Origin: Nocardiopsis terrae
Lineage (GTDB): Bacteria > Actinomycetota > Actinomycetes > Streptosporangiales > Streptosporangiaceae
DNA: 64,000 nt
Direction: 5' to 3'
Assembly: GCF_014651695.1 (NCBI RefSeq)
Contig: NZ_BMXJ01000002.1
Span: forward strand, 434,001 to 498,000
Every line of letters starts with the position of its first letter. The first letter of the stretch is position 1. Shown piece after piece: positions 26,192-34,826 of this stretch. The position numbers and the translations under genes are program-made. The notes beneath the pieces were generated by a model. That model saw only the letters and a program-made list of their open reading frames with translations, was not told the DNA's origin and searched no databases.

Positions 26192-27133
26192 GTGGACGAC
26201 GAAACCCTCATCACACTGCTCCTGCTCGCGGTCGCCGCGGGCGTGGCCCTCTACACGGGCGGCCGCCGGACCCTCGCCGCCCTCGCACGACGCCGACGCG
26301 ACCTGGAACTGACCGGGTCCGGGGTCCGAGCCCACGGGGTGGTCTCCGCCGTACACCCCATGGACCGCGCCTCGGGCCGGCACTCGGTGGCCGTCCGGGT
26401 GCACGACGGCCAGGGGCGCTCCTGGGACACCGCCGACGACTCGGGGACGGGCGGTTACCTCCTTCGGGAGGGCACCCCGGTCACGGTGCTGTACGCCCCC
26501 GGAAACCCCTCGAACGCCCGGGTCGAGCGCGCGGCCTTCCCGGAGCCCTCCACGGGCGACTACCCGCTGTACCGCGACGGGATCCCCGAGCCGCCCTCCC
26601 TCGCGGCGGCGGTCTCCCCCCTCGCGGGAGCTCTGGTGGTCCTCGGGGCCGCCGTGCTGGCCGCCCTGAACATGAGCGGCACGGTGCTTCTCCTCGTGCC
26701 GCCGCTCTTCGCGCTGGTGGGCCTGGGACTGCTGGTGCGCACGGTGTACCGCATGCTCACCGGAAAGGTCGTCCGCCGGGAGCACAGCGCCTCCGCCACC
26801 GGTGTGGTCACCGACTGCTGGACCGAGATCAGGTGGAAGCGCGACGGGAACAGGCGCAGGAAGGTGCGTCTGCATCCGTTCACGGTCCGCTTCCGGGCCG
26901 CCGACGGACGCGAGGTCCACCTGCGCCACCCCATCGCCCGCAGCAACTTCGCGCCCGATCCCGGGGAGCGCCTGCGCGTCGAATACGACCCCGCCCACCC
27001 GCCCCACTACGCCCTGGCCGACCACCCGAACCCGGGCGCCCTGCCGGTACTGCTGCCGCTCCTCGTGGGCGTGGTGTTCACCCTCGTCGGGTCGGTGCTG
27101 ACGTTCGTGTTCTGGGTTCTCGCCCCCTTCTGA
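26192..27133 (+). CDS. DUF3592-domain membrane protein
   Basis: 313 aa. One N-terminal membrane helix (~5-22), a DUF3592-like extracytoplasmic or cytoplasmic beta domain (~40-130), two central helices (~140-185), a second copy of the beta domain (~200-285, TGVVTDCWTEI...VRFRAADGREV) and a final helix. Duplicated DUF3592 units with alternating helices are common in actinomycetes; function unknown. The GTG at 26192 lies 6 nt after TAGAAC, consistent with a leaderless transcript. A short basic-protein gene follows on the opposite strand. Confidence 0.8.
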   Translation: MDDETLITLLLLAVAAGVALYTGGRRTLAALARRRRDLELTGSGVRAHGVVSAVHPMDRASGRHSVAVRVHDGQGRSWDTADDSGTGGYLLREGTPVTVLYAPGNPSNARVERAAFPEPSTGDYPLYRDGIPEPPSLAAAVSPLAGALVVLGAAVLAALNMSGTVLLLVPPLFALVGLGLLVRTVYRMLTGKVVRREHSASATGVVTDCWTEIRWKRDGNRRRKVRLHPFTVRFRAADGREVHLRHPIARSNFAPDPGERLRVEYDPAHPPHYALADHPNPGALPVLLPLLVGVVFTLVGSVLTFVFWVLAPF

Positions 27134-27145
27134 GGGCCGCCCGGA

Positions 27146-27313
27146 TCACACCGCCGGGGTCCGGCGGCCCGCCGCGTGCGGGCCGCGGCCCCGTTCGCGC
27201 TCCTGTCGGCGCCGCTCCCGTACGGCCTTGCGGACCGCGCGCTCCTCGCGGGCGGCGAGTTCGGCCTCGGCCCGGTAGGCGTCGGCGGCCTGGGCGGCGA
27301 TTTCCGGGTGCAT
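27146..27313 (-). CDS. Small, highly charged helical protein (55 aa)
   Basis: 55 aa, beginning MHPEIAAQAADAYRAEAELA and continuing with a strongly basic Arg/Glu helix and an Arg/Gly tail. No membrane segment or cysteine. It starts at an ATG (27313) with GGGGAC about 5 nt upstream and ends with TGA at 27146. Short proteins of this make-up are common and unannotated in actinomycetes; function unknown. It is convergent with DUF3592 with only 12 bp between the stops. The long amphipathic charged helix suggests a soluble coiled-coil or nucleic-acid-contacting protein (inference). Confidence 0.65.
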   Translation of the reverse strand: MHPEIAAQAADAYRAEAELAAREERAVRKAVRERRRQERERGRGPHAAGRRTPAV

Positions 27314-27419
27314 GGTGTCCCCTTCGGTGAGTCCGTGTCCGTCGGATTCCCTCTCTCCGACTGCCTTCAGACTCCCGGTAAGGCCCCCGCCCCCACATCG
27401 GGAGAGTGCACCAGAAACC

Positions 27420-27459
27420 GGCGCCGTGCCCCCGCCTCAGTGGTGCGGGGCACGGCGCC
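27420..27459 (-). terminator. Terminator of the amidohydrolase gene
   Basis: 13-bp perfect stem GGCGCCGTGCCCC (27420-27432) with GGGGCACGGCGCC (27447-27459), 14-nt loop, about 70 nt after the amidohydrolase stop. In the 213-bp gap it lies between the palindrome at 27468 and the 55-aa gene. Confidence 0.75.
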
Positions 27460-27467
27460 GGAGGTGT

Positions 27468-27481
27468 CTGAGGTACCTCAG
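27468..27481. repeat. 14-bp perfect palindrome CTGAGGTACCTCAG
   Basis: Perfect dyad with outer imperfect extension (TGTC / GGACA), between the amidohydrolase stop and its terminator; could add to termination or be a protein site. Confidence 0.45.
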
Positions 27482-27526
27482 AGGACACCGGTCGGGGCTA
27501 CCGGTGCCTCAGACGGCGGGACGGGC

Positions 27527-28741
27527 TCAGGCTTCCCGGTAGTAGGGGTCGGCGGCCACTCCCTCGCGCCTGGCCTCGTCGTAGGTGTACACCTCGCGGC
27601 CGCCCACGAACACGCGCTGGGCGCGGCTCATGATGTCGAGCGGGTCCCCGGACCAGACCACGACGTCGGCGTCCATCCCCGGCCTGAGGGCGCCCACCCG
27701 GTCGTCCAGGCCCATGATCTCGGCGGGGTTGAGCGTCAGTGCGCGGATCGCGGAGTCGCGGTCCATGCCCTCCTTGACGCACAGGATGGCCTGGTAGACG
27801 AGGAACTCGATCGGGATGACCGGGGCGTCGGTGGTCAGGGCGACCTTGACGCCCGCGCGGTCCAGGATGCCGGGGTTGGCGAGGGTCCTGTTGCCGACCT
27901 CGACCTTGGACCGGCTGGTCATCAGCGGCCCGGTGATGACCGGGATGCCGCGTTCGGCGATCTCGTCGGCCAGCAGGTGGCCCTCGGTGCAGTGGTTGAT
28001 GATGAGCCGGTAGCCGAACTCGTCGGCCAGCCGCATCGCGGTGTGCATGTCGTCGGCGCGGTGCACGTGCTGGCACCAGGGCACCTCCCCGTCCAGTACC
28101 CGGACGAGGGTCTCCAGGGTGTTGTCGCGGTCGAAGGGCGTGCCCTCCTGCACCGCGTGGTCCCGCTTGGCCTTGTAGTCCTGGGCCTTGGTGAAGGCGT
28201 CGCGGATGACCGCGGCCACACCCTGGCGGGTGGAGGGGAGCGTGTCCTTGTTGCCGTAGACCCGCTTGGGGTTCTCTCCCAGGGCGCTCTTGACGCTGGC
28301 GGGCTCCTTGATCAGCCGGTCCTCCATGCTGCGGCCCCACATCTTGATGGCCACGGTGCGGCCGCCGATGGGGTTGCCCGATCCGGGCTTGATCACGGAG
28401 CTGGTGACACCGCCGGACAGGGCGTCGGTGAACCCCTGGTCGGCGGGGTTGATGGCGTCGAGCGCCCGCATACGGGCACCGTTGGGGTCGGTCATCTCGT
28501 TGGTGTCGTCACCGGCCCAGCCGATGGTCTCCTCGTGGATGCCGACATGGCCGTGGGCCTCGACGAAGCCGGGCAGGACCCACTTGCCCGCGGCGTCCAC
28601 GGTCTCGGCGCCCTCGGGGACGGTGACGTCGGCTGCCGCGCCGACGGCGGCGATCCTGCCGTCGGTGATGAGGACCGTGCCGCCGTCGATGGGGTCTCCG
28701 TCGACGGGTACGACGTATCCGGAAGTGATAGCGATATCCAT
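27527..28741 (-). CDS. Metal-dependent amidohydrolase (imidazolonepropionase-like)
   Basis: 404 aa. Amidohydrolase superfamily TIM barrel: GKWVLPGFVEAHGHVG with the metal His63 and His65, a candidate bridging Lys in VAIKMWG, later His in VHRADD and NHCTEG, and the metal Asp in ALTTDAPVIP. The N- and C-terminal strands form the small beta-sandwich (ending ADVVVWSGDP). Substrate is unknown; the family includes imidazolonepropionases, dipeptidases and related cyclic amide hydrolases. The ATG at 28741 is chosen because TAGGTT ends 7 nt upstream, a leaderless arrangement; a TTG three codons earlier is less likely. Single-gene unit with its own terminator. Confidence 0.9.
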   Translation of the reverse strand: MDIAITSGYVVPVDGDPIDGGTVLITDGRIAAVGAAADVTVPEGAETVDAAGKWVLPGFVEAHGHVGIHEETIGWAGDDTNEMTDPNGARMRALDAINPADQGFTDALSGGVTSSVIKPGSGNPIGGRTVAIKMWGRSMEDRLIKEPASVKSALGENPKRVYGNKDTLPSTRQGVAAVIRDAFTKAQDYKAKRDHAVQEGTPFDRDNTLETLVRVLDGEVPWCQHVHRADDMHTAMRLADEFGYRLIINHCTEGHLLADEIAERGIPVITGPLMTSRSKVEVGNRTLANPGILDRAGVKVALTTDAPVIPIEFLVYQAILCVKEGMDRDSAIRALTLNPAEIMGLDDRVGALRPGMDADVVVWSGDPLDIMSRAQRVFVGGREVYTYDEARREGVAADPYYREA

Positions 28742-28921
28742 GGCGGGCAACCTAGCCCATGGGAGGTCACGTTCCCAAGGCTCTTTTGCAACCGATCATC
28801 CCACGACCGGCCGTGCAAGCCCCTCGGCGCCCGTGGGTGCGCCCGATCCCGCCCTCCGCCCGATCCCGCGGGCTCGTTCGCGCGGAACCGGGCGGTGAGC
28901 CCGCCCGTGCCCGGCGGCCGG

Positions 28922-29740
28922 TCAGTCGGCCGGCCAGCGCGCGGTGAGGAGTTCGGACTCGGGGCTCAGGTCGACGCTGGCCTCCTCGATGGAGTCGCGG
29001 ACCATCCGGCAGTGGCCGACGTCCTCGCTGTCCCCGGTGAGTTCGCCGCCCTGGGCGGCGAAGGCGTAGACCATGCTGGGGCGGTCGGCGAACTCCATGA
29101 TCCGGAAGGCCCCGCCGAGCCCCGGGTGGTTCGGTGTCTGTTCGGGGATGATCCCGAGGTCGACGATGCCCGCCTTGATGAGGTCGGCGAGGAAGTCGCG
29201 TTGGCCGTTGAGCACGTCGGCGCCGCCCTGGGGCCGCTGGAGCACGGACTCGTTGAGGATCACGCGCAGGACCGGACCGCCCGGTCCGGTCATCGCCGCC
29301 CGGTCGGCCATCTCCCCGTCCACCATGGCCTCGATCTCCGCGGGCTCCAGGTTGGGGTGGCCGGGTTCGAGGACCGCCCGCGAGTACTCGCGGGTGCGCA
29401 GGAAGACGGGGACCGTCATCGGCTGGTGCTCCCACAGGCGGGCGGCGTGCGTGCCGAGTTCGCTCATGTCGCCGAACTCGGTGGGGAAGGCCTCCGCCTG
29501 GATGGTGATCGCCCAGGCGTCGACCAGCTGGTGTTCGGTGCCCAGGACGGTGTCCACCCGTTCGACCAGGGAGCGGGCCGGGCGGCAGTGCGCGTCCTCG
29601 ACCTCGCGGAGCTTGTCGTCGGTGACCCCGACGTTCTCGGCGAGTTCGGCGCGCGAGAGGCCCCGGTCGGAGCGGGCACGCAGTACCCGAGCCCCGAAGG
29701 GGAGCCACATCGCCGACGGCAACACGGTGTTCACACCCAT
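28922..29740 (-). CDS. XRE-type regulator with DUF5753 domain
   Basis: 272 aa. An N-terminal helix-turn-helix of the XRE/Cro type (~13-68: RARSDRGLSRAELAENVGVT) is joined to a DUF5753 sensor-like domain (~95-265; LRTREYSRAVLEPG, LNESVLQRPQGG). Such proteins are abundant in filamentous actinomycetes and normally sit beside a DUF397 gene; no DUF397 gene is seen next to this one, so it is an orphan. The ATG at 29740 has GGGAGAGG 3-4 nt upstream. It is divergent from the PLDc_N-domain gene, with a ~200-bp gap in which no clear operator was found. Confidence 0.9.
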   Translation of the reverse strand: MGVNTVLPSAMWLPFGARVLRARSDRGLSRAELAENVGVTDDKLREVEDAHCRPARSLVERVDTVLGTEHQLVDAWAITIQAEAFPTEFGDMSELGTHAARLWEHQPMTVPVFLRTREYSRAVLEPGHPNLEPAEIEAMVDGEMADRAAMTGPGGPVLRVILNESVLQRPQGGADVLNGQRDFLADLIKAGIVDLGIIPEQTPNHPGLGGAFRIMEFADRPSMVYAFAAQGGELTGDSEDVGHCRMVRDSIEEASVDLSPESELLTARWPAD

Positions 29741-29943
29741 AACCTCTCCCGTCCTCGCCCGAGGTTTGCGGGCCTGTGGTGACGTACCCTCGGTTCGACG
29801 CCCCAGCCCCTCTGTTCGAACCCTCTCCCGCGCCGGGGCGGCTGGTCAAGCGACCGGGCGGGTGCGGCCATCCGTGATAAGTCAGTACAAAGTCGACGAT
29901 GTCGCCCCTCTCTGTCGAGTGTTTCCCCCGATTGGAAGGTCCG

Positions 29944-30414
29944 TTGGTCCAGTTCGCCCTCCTCCTCGCACTGATGTCGCTCGCGTTCTGGGTGTACGTG
30001 CTGTTCGACGTCATCGGGTCGGACACCGAGCGGATCAGACTCCTGCCGAAGCCGGTGTGGGCGGTGATCGTCCTCCTGTTGCCCAAACTCGGTGCTGCGC
30101 TGTGGTTCCTGCTGGGGCGCCCGCGGCGGGAGCCGGCGCTGCCCGGCGGACCGGTCGGCCCCGCCCCGCCCTTCCCCGAGTACGAGCACCCCGGACGCGC
30201 CCGGGCCGCCTCCCCCGAGGAGGACGAGGCCTTCCTGCGGCGCTGCCGCGAACGCGCCGAGGAACAGCGCCGTCGGGCCAGGGAGATGCAGGAACGGCAG
30301 GCCCGGGAGGCCGGCGGCGGACCCGGGGCGGAAACCGGTGACGGCCTCGGCCCGGAGACCGGGGGGCCGCGCGGACACGACGGGGGCGAGGACCCGGCGG
30401 GCCCCGCGCGCTGA
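29944..30414 (+). CDS. Small membrane protein with PLDc_N (phospholipase D N-terminal) domain
   Basis: About 156 aa. Two membrane helices in the first 60 residues with the PLDc_N pattern: VQFALLLALMSLAFWVYVLFDVI is typical (shortened here), followed by the charged turn and LPKPVWAVIVLLLPKLGAALWFLLGR. The rest is a charged, Arg/Glu-rich cytoplasmic tail that may be a coiled coil, then a Gly/Pro-rich end. No PLD catalytic domain is present. The TTG at 29944 is preferred because GGAAGG lies 4 nt upstream and it puts the first helix at the N-terminus; an in-frame ATG exists at 29899. Confidence 0.75.
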   Translation: MVQFALLLALMSLAFWVYVLFDVIGSDTERIRLLPKPVWAVIVLLLPKLGAALWFLLGRPRREPALPGGPVGPAPPFPEYEHPGRARAASPEEDEAFLRRCRERAEEQRRRAREMQERQAREAGGGPGAETGDGLGPETGGPRGHDGGEDPAGPAR

Positions 30415-30518
30415 CCCGACCGCCGAGTTTCGGTCAGGCGCCACCCCGGGATTTGGTGTGCACTTGTGCGCAGTACTCTGTGTGCCGCCCGCTGCGCACC
30501 TGATCTCGGAAGTGAACC

Positions 30519-31121
30519 ATGAACCGTTTGACCCTGCCGGTATCGATCCTCGCCTGCACCGCCCTGTTCGCCACCTCGGCGTGCCAGGGCGAGGAGGAGC
30601 CCGCCTCGGACGCGGGAGGCGCCACGCTCCACACCAGTGCGGGCGACATCAGGGTGGAGCTGCTGGCCTCCGAGGCGCCGCTGACCGTCACCAACTTCGT
30701 CGACCTCGCCGAGGGCAACGGCCCGGCCAACCCGGAGACGGGCCGGGACGAGTTCTACGACGGCACGGTCTTCCACCGCGTGATCGAGGACTTCATGATC
30801 CAGGGGGGCGACCCGCAGGGCACCGGCCGCGGCGGCCCCGGCTACCAGTTCGAGGACGAGTTCGACTCGGGCCTGACCTTCGACGAGCCGGGCGTACTGG
30901 CGATGGCCAACTCGGGCCCGAACACCAACGGGTCCCAGTTCTTCATCACGGTGGAGCCGACTCCGTCCCTGGACGGCAAGCACACCATCTTCGGCAGGGT
31001 GGCCGACGAGGAGTCGATGGCGGTCGTGGAGGCGATCTCGGTGGTCGAGACGGACGCCAACGACCGCCCCCTCAGCGACGTCGTCCTGGAGTCGGTGACC
31101 GTCAACCACGCGGACGGTTAG
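30519..31121 (+). CDS. Secreted lipoprotein peptidyl-prolyl cis-trans isomerase (cyclophilin)
   Basis: 200 aa. A lipoprotein signal (ATSAC, Cys ~22) precedes a compact cyclophilin domain (~35-195): [22 protein letters not shown] with catalytic Arg, [20 protein letters not shown], and [10 protein letters not shown]. It catalyses proline isomerisation of exported proteins at the outer face of the membrane. GGAAG lies 7 nt before the ATG. It is convergent with a TetR regulator with a hairpin between them. Confidence 0.94.
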   Translation: MNRLTLPVSILACTALFATSACQGEEEPASDAGGATLHTSAGDIRVELLASEAPLTVTNFVDLAEGNGPANPETGRDEFYDGTVFHRVIEDFMIQGGDPQGTGRGGPGYQFEDEFDSGLTFDEPGVLAMANSGPNTNGSQFFITVEPTPSLDGKHTIFGRVADEESMAVVEAISVVETDANDRPLSDVVLESVTVNHADG

Positions 31122-31140
31122 CGGCGGTTCCCACGGGGCT

Positions 31141-31165
31141 CCCGGGCCGACGGCCGCGGCCCGGG
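31141..31165. terminator. Small terminator-like hairpin between convergent genes
   Basis: 8-bp arms CCCGGGCC (31141-31148) and GGCCCGGG (31158-31165) with a 9-nt loop, between the cyclophilin stop and the TetR stop. Confidence 0.5.
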
Positions 31166-31167
31166 GA

Positions 31168-31767
31168 TCAGGTCACGCCCAGTAGGCGTGCGGCGCCGGG
31201 CCAGACCTCGTCCAGCAGGGCGGGATCGTTGCGCACCCGGGCGAGCAGCACCATGCCCTCGATCTGCGCGACCGTCGACCTGGCCAGGGCGTCGGCTGCG
31301 GCCGTCGATCCGATCAGTCCCGCCTCCTGCGCCTCGCCGATCAGGCGGGCGACCATGCCGACCTGCTCGTCGAACACCTCGGACAGCCGCCGGCGCACCT
31401 GCGGTTCCTGTCCGCTCAGCTCCAGGGCAAGGTTGCCGTAGAGGCACCCGTGGATCACCCCCGACTCGCTGTGGTCGGTGCGCTGGGTGCCGAGCAGGCA
31501 CTCGACCAGGGCGCGGAGACGCCCCAGGGGCCCTCCGGCGGCCTCGGCCAGGGCTGCCTCCAGCGCACGGCGCTCCTGGGCCCACTGCCCGTCGACCGCC
31601 TCGACGGTCAGTGCCTGCTTGGAGTCGAAGAAGTGGTAGAAACTGCCCTTCTTCACCCCGGCATCGGTGCAGATGTCCGCGATCCCGAGGGCCGTGTAGC
31701 CCCGCGCGCGCATGAGTCTGCGCGAGGAGTCCAGGATGCGTTCCCTCGCGTCACTCGTCCGTCCCAT
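31168..31767 (-). CDS. TetR-family regulator controlling the divergent flavodoxin operon
   Basis: 199 aa. N-terminal helix-turn-helix (~8-52: RERILDSSRRLMRARGYTALGIADICTDAGVKKGSFYHFF, shortened) is of the YxaF/LmrA-QacR-like class, with KGSFYHFF in the recognition helix. The C-terminal domain (~75-199) has the GCLYGNLALEL segment seen in this subgroup. It is divergent from a flavodoxin/nitronate monooxygenase pair, and two matching 20-bp palindromic sites lie in the shared gap, so it most likely represses both that operon and itself. The ligand would be a quinone, electrophile or drug-like compound (inference). Confidence 0.9.
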   Translation of the reverse strand: MGRTSDARERILDSSRRLMRARGYTALGIADICTDAGVKKGSFYHFFDSKQALTVEAVDGQWAQERRALEAALAEAAGGPLGRLRALVECLLGTQRTDHSESGVIHGCLYGNLALELSGQEPQVRRRLSEVFDEQVGMVARLIGEAQEAGLIGSTAAADALARSTVAQIEGMVLLARVRNDPALLDEVWPGAARLLGVT

Positions 31768-31776
31768 GGACCAAGA

Positions 31777-31796
31777 GTATACGTCCGGTCAACTAT
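31777..31796. promoter_or_regulatory. TetR operator site A
   Basis: GTATACGTCCGGTCAACTAT: 17 of 20 positions match site B in inverted orientation. It lies 10 nt upstream of the TetR start, where binding would block the TetR gene. Confidence 0.75.
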
Positions 31797-31828
31797 CAGC
31801 GTTGAGCCGAAGGTTCGCGGCATTGCTA

Positions 31829-31848
31829 ATAGTTGACCGGTCGTCTAT
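31829..31848. promoter_or_regulatory. TetR operator site B
   Basis: ATAGTTGACCGGTCGTCTAT, a 20-bp dyad with 16 of 20 symmetric positions around GACCGGTC. The 12 bases CCGGTCAACTAT are identical in both sites. It lies 53 bp before the flavodoxin start. The core resembles the ATAGACCRGTC-type operator known for the LmrA/YxaF regulators. Confidence 0.78.
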
Positions 31849-31901
31849 GTTTGTCCCAACGCGGGCCGACGAGCCCGCCCGACGGAGGAAGAGAGTCCCC
31901 C

Positions 31902-32501
31902 ATGCACGACGTCCGAGTCGCCGTCGCCTTCCACAGCGGCTACGGCCACACCGCCCGCCAGGCCGAGGCAGTCGCCCGGGGGGCCGCGAGCACGAGCGGC
32001 GCCCGGTCCTCACTGCACGACGTCACCACCCCCGACGGCGCCCTGTGGGCCGCACTCGACAGCGCCGACGCGATCGTGTTCGGCACCCCCACCTACATGG
32101 GCGGCGGCTCCGCCGTCTTCCAGGGCTTCGCCGAGGCCACCGCCCCCGTCTGGCAGGAACGGCGTTGGCAGGGCAAGCTCGCGGCCGGGTTCACCAACTC
32201 CGCCGGAACCAACGGCAACAAGGACACCGCCCTCAGCGCACTCGCGGTGTTCGCCGCACAGCACGGGATGATCTGGGTACCGCTCGGCCTGGCCCCGGGC
32301 GGCGAGTACTCCAGCCGGGGCAGCCGCGCGGACCTCAACCGCCTCGCGGGCTTCACCGGCGCCATGGCCCAGTCCCCGTCCGACCTGGGCCCCGACCAGG
32401 CTCCCGACGGCAGCGACCTGCGCACGGCCGAGCACCTGGGCGCCCAGGTCGCGCAGGCCGCGGTGCGTTTCGAGCACGGGCGCAGGGCGGTGGCCGCGTG
32501 A
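31902..32501 (+). CDS. Flavodoxin-family NAD(P)H:quinone oxidoreductase-like protein (WrbA type)
   Basis: 199 aa. FMN-binding phosphate loop SGYGHTARQAEAVARG (~10-25), then FGTPTYMGGGSAVFQGF and TNSAGTNGNKDTAL, matching the WrbA-like flavodoxin fold. It probably reduces quinones or related electrophiles by two electrons. The ATG at 31902 follows GGAGGAAGAG; an upstream in-frame extension covers the operator region and is not plausible. The GTGA junction couples it to the next gene, and it is under the TetR operators. Confidence 0.9.
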   Translation: MHDVRVAVAFHSGYGHTARQAEAVARGAASTSGARSSLHDVTTPDGALWAALDSADAIVFGTPTYMGGGSAVFQGFAEATAPVWQERRWQGKLAAGFTNSAGTNGNKDTALSALAVFAAQHGMIWVPLGLAPGGEYSSRGSRADLNRLAGFTGAMAQSPSDLGPDQAPDGSDLRTAEHLGAQVAQAAVRFEHGRRAVAA

Positions 32502-33610
32502 ACACCGGCCAGCGGCCCGGCGCCGCCCTCACCTCGGTTCTGGGCATCCGCCACCCCGTGGTCCAGGGGCCGTTCGGCGGCGGACTGTCCACGGTCGAAC
32601 TGACCGCGGCGGTCTCCGGGGCGGGCGGTCTGGGGTCCTACGGCGTGCACGCCACGGCCCCAGAACGGATCGGCCCCCTGGTGGAACGGATCCGCGCGGC
32701 CGTCTCGGCTCCGTTCGCCGTCAACCTGTGGATACCGCGCGCCGAGGAGGAGCGGCCCGTGCCGGACACTGCGGCGCTGACGGCGCACACCGACCGGCTC
32801 ACCGCCTACTACGCCGAGTTCGGGCTCGCCCCGCCCGACCTGGACACCGCCAACACCCGGGTGGACTTCGAGGCCCAGGTGGACGCGGTCCTGGCGGCCC
32901 GGCCCCCGGTGATCAGCGTCGTGATGGGCCCACCGCCCCAGCGTTTGGTGGAGGGCGCCCGACGGATCGGAGCACCGCTCATCGGCACGGCCACCACGGT
33001 CGCCGAGGCCCGGGCGCTCCAGGAGGCCGGATGCGACGTGGTCGTGGCCTCCGGTGGCGACGCGGGCGGACACCGCGGCTCGTTCCTGGCACCCGTGCGC
33101 GAGTCACTCGTCGGAACGTTCTCCCTGGTTCCCCAGGTGAGTGACGCCGTGACCGTCCCGGTCGTCGCAGCGGGCGGAATCGCCGACGGACGCGGCGTCG
33201 CCGCCGCCCTGGCCCTGGGCGCTGACGGCGTCCAGGTGGGGACCGGCTTCCTCCGGACCCGGGAGTCGGGTGCGAGCCCGGCCCACCGGAGGGCGCTCGG
33301 CTCCGAACAGGCGCGGACCACCGTACTCACCCGGCTCTTCTCCGGACGCCCGGCCAGGGGAATCGCCAACGACCTGGTGCGGGGGATGGCCGACGCCGAG
33401 GACCGCGTCCCGCCCTACCCGGCACAGAACAACCTCATGCTGCCGATCCGGGCCAGGGCCGCGGAGCTCGAACGGCCCGACCGGCTCAACCTTTGGTCCG
33501 GACAGGCCGCTCTGCTGGCTCCCGGCGGCACCGCCGGGGACTACCTGGCCGCGCTGGTGGCCGATGCCGGCACGGTGCTCGGCCTCCCGCTGCAGGCGCC
33601 ACCGCCGTAG
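32498..33610 (+). CDS. Nitronate monooxygenase (2-nitropropane dioxygenase-like, FMN-dependent)
   Basis: 370 aa TIM barrel. PVVQGPFGGGLST at the N-terminus, SGGDAGGHRGSF with the catalytic His (~190), VAAGGIADGRGVAAALALGADGVQVGTGF forming the FMN phosphate site (shortened), and a C-terminal NLWSGQ. These enzymes oxidise alkyl nitronates or reduce quinones. The GTG start overlaps the flavodoxin stop (GTGA), so both are made together and share the TetR control. Together they look like a detoxification pair. Confidence 0.92.
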   Translation: MNTGQRPGAALTSVLGIRHPVVQGPFGGGLSTVELTAAVSGAGGLGSYGVHATAPERIGPLVERIRAAVSAPFAVNLWIPRAEEERPVPDTAALTAHTDRLTAYYAEFGLAPPDLDTANTRVDFEAQVDAVLAARPPVISVVMGPPPQRLVEGARRIGAPLIGTATTVAEARALQEAGCDVVVASGGDAGGHRGSFLAPVRESLVGTFSLVPQVSDAVTVPVVAAGGIADGRGVAAALALGADGVQVGTGFLRTRESGASPAHRRALGSEQARTTVLTRLFSGRPARGIANDLVRGMADAEDRVPPYPAQNNLMLPIRARAAELERPDRLNLWSGQAALLAPGGTAGDYLAALVADAGTVLGLPLQAPPP

Positions 33611-33653
33611 CCGCCCCCGGTCCGGCCCGGTCGGCGGGGCCTGCCCCGAGGGG

Positions 33654-34826
33654 TCAGCGCCGCCGCTTGGCCATGGCCGCACGGGCTCGCTCGACCGCCG
33701 GGCCGATCTCCCCGACCAGCCGGTCCACGTCCTCGGCGGTCGAGGTCCGGCCCAGGGACAGGCGCAGGCTGCTCAGGGCCGCCTCGGGCCCGGCACCGGC
33801 GGCCAGCAGCACGTGACTGGGTTGGGCCACCCCCGCAGAACAGGCCGAACCGGTGGAGCAGGAGATCCCCCTGGCGTCCAGCAGCATCAGCAGGGCGTCG
33901 CCCTCACAGCCCGGGAACGACAGGTGGGCGATCCCCGGCAGGCGCAGCTCCGGATCGCCGTTGACCACCACGTCGGGGACGACCCCGCGGACCCGGGACT
34001 CCAGTTCGTCCCGGAGCGCGGACAGGTGTTTCGCGTGCTCCTCGCGTCCCTCGACAGCCAGGTGCACGGCGGTCGCCAACCCCCGCGCGAGCGGGGCCGA
34101 CAGGGTTCCGGAGCGGATGTCGCGCTCCTGGCCGCCGCCGTGCAGGACCGGCACCGGGGCGACCCCCCGCGCCACCACGAGCGCCCCGCTGCCCACCGGA
34201 CCGCCGAGCTTGTGGCCGCTCAGCGTCAGGGCGCTCACCCCGCTCGACGCGAACCCGACCTCCTGCGCCCCCACCGCCTGGACCGCGTCCGTGTGGAAGG
34301 GGACGCCGTACTCTGCGGCGACCGCGGCCAGCTCGCGCACCGGCTGCACCGTGCCGATCTCGTTGTTGGCCCACATCACCGACACCACCGCGACCGAGGC
34401 GGGATCGCGTTCGATCGCCGCGCGCAGGGCCCGGGGGTCGACCCGGCCCAGAGCGTCCACGGGCAGCTCCTCGCAGGAGGCGCCCTGGTGGTCGGCCATC
34501 CAGCGGGCGGGGTCGAGCACGGCGTGGTGCTCCACGGCGCTGACCAGGATCCGCACGCGTGCCGGGTCCTCGGCGTTGCGGGCCCAGTACAGGCCCTTGA
34601 GCGCGATGTTGTTCGACTCGGTCCCCCCCGCGGTGAAGACCACCTCGTGCGGGGTCGCCCCCACCGCCTCGGCAACGCGTTCGCGCGCCTCCTCGACGGT
34701 TCGCCGGGCGGCCCGTCCGTGGCCGTGCAGGGACGAGGGGTTGCCGAGGGCACCGAGCTCCGCCGCCACATCGGCGATCACCTCGGGGCGGACCTCGGTC
34801 GTGGCTGCGTGATCCAGATACACCAT
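33654..34826 (-). CDS. Cysteine desulfurase (IscS/NifS-like)
   Basis: 390 aa, family length. PLP fold type I: VYLDHAATTEVRP at the start, HTDAVQ (178-183), the PLP lysine Lys206 in SGHKLGG, and the catalytic Cys329 in STGSACSAG. It supplies persulfide sulfur for iron-sulfur clusters or tRNA thiolation (in actinomycetes this form often precedes mnmA, which is not seen downstream in this window on that strand). The ATG at 34826 begins directly at the conserved MVYLDHAATT; the frame stays open much further antisense to aroA, but that is not coding. TATCCT ~11 nt upstream may be its -10 box. Confidence 0.95.
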   Translation of the reverse strand: MVYLDHAATTEVRPEVIADVAAELGALGNPSSLHGHGRAARRTVEEARERVAEAVGATPHEVVFTAGGTESNNIALKGLYWARNAEDPARVRILVSAVEHHAVLDPARWMADHQGASCEELPVDALGRVDPRALRAAIERDPASVAVVSVMWANNEIGTVQPVRELAAVAAEYGVPFHTDAVQAVGAQEVGFASSGVSALTLSGHKLGGPVGSGALVVARGVAPVPVLHGGGQERDIRSGTLSAPLARGLATAVHLAVEGREEHAKHLSALRDELESRVRGVVPDVVVNGDPELRLPGIAHLSFPGCEGDALLMLLDARGISCSTGSACSAGVAQPSHVLLAAGAGPEAALSSLRLSLGRTSTAEDVDRLVGEIGPAVERARAAMAKRRR

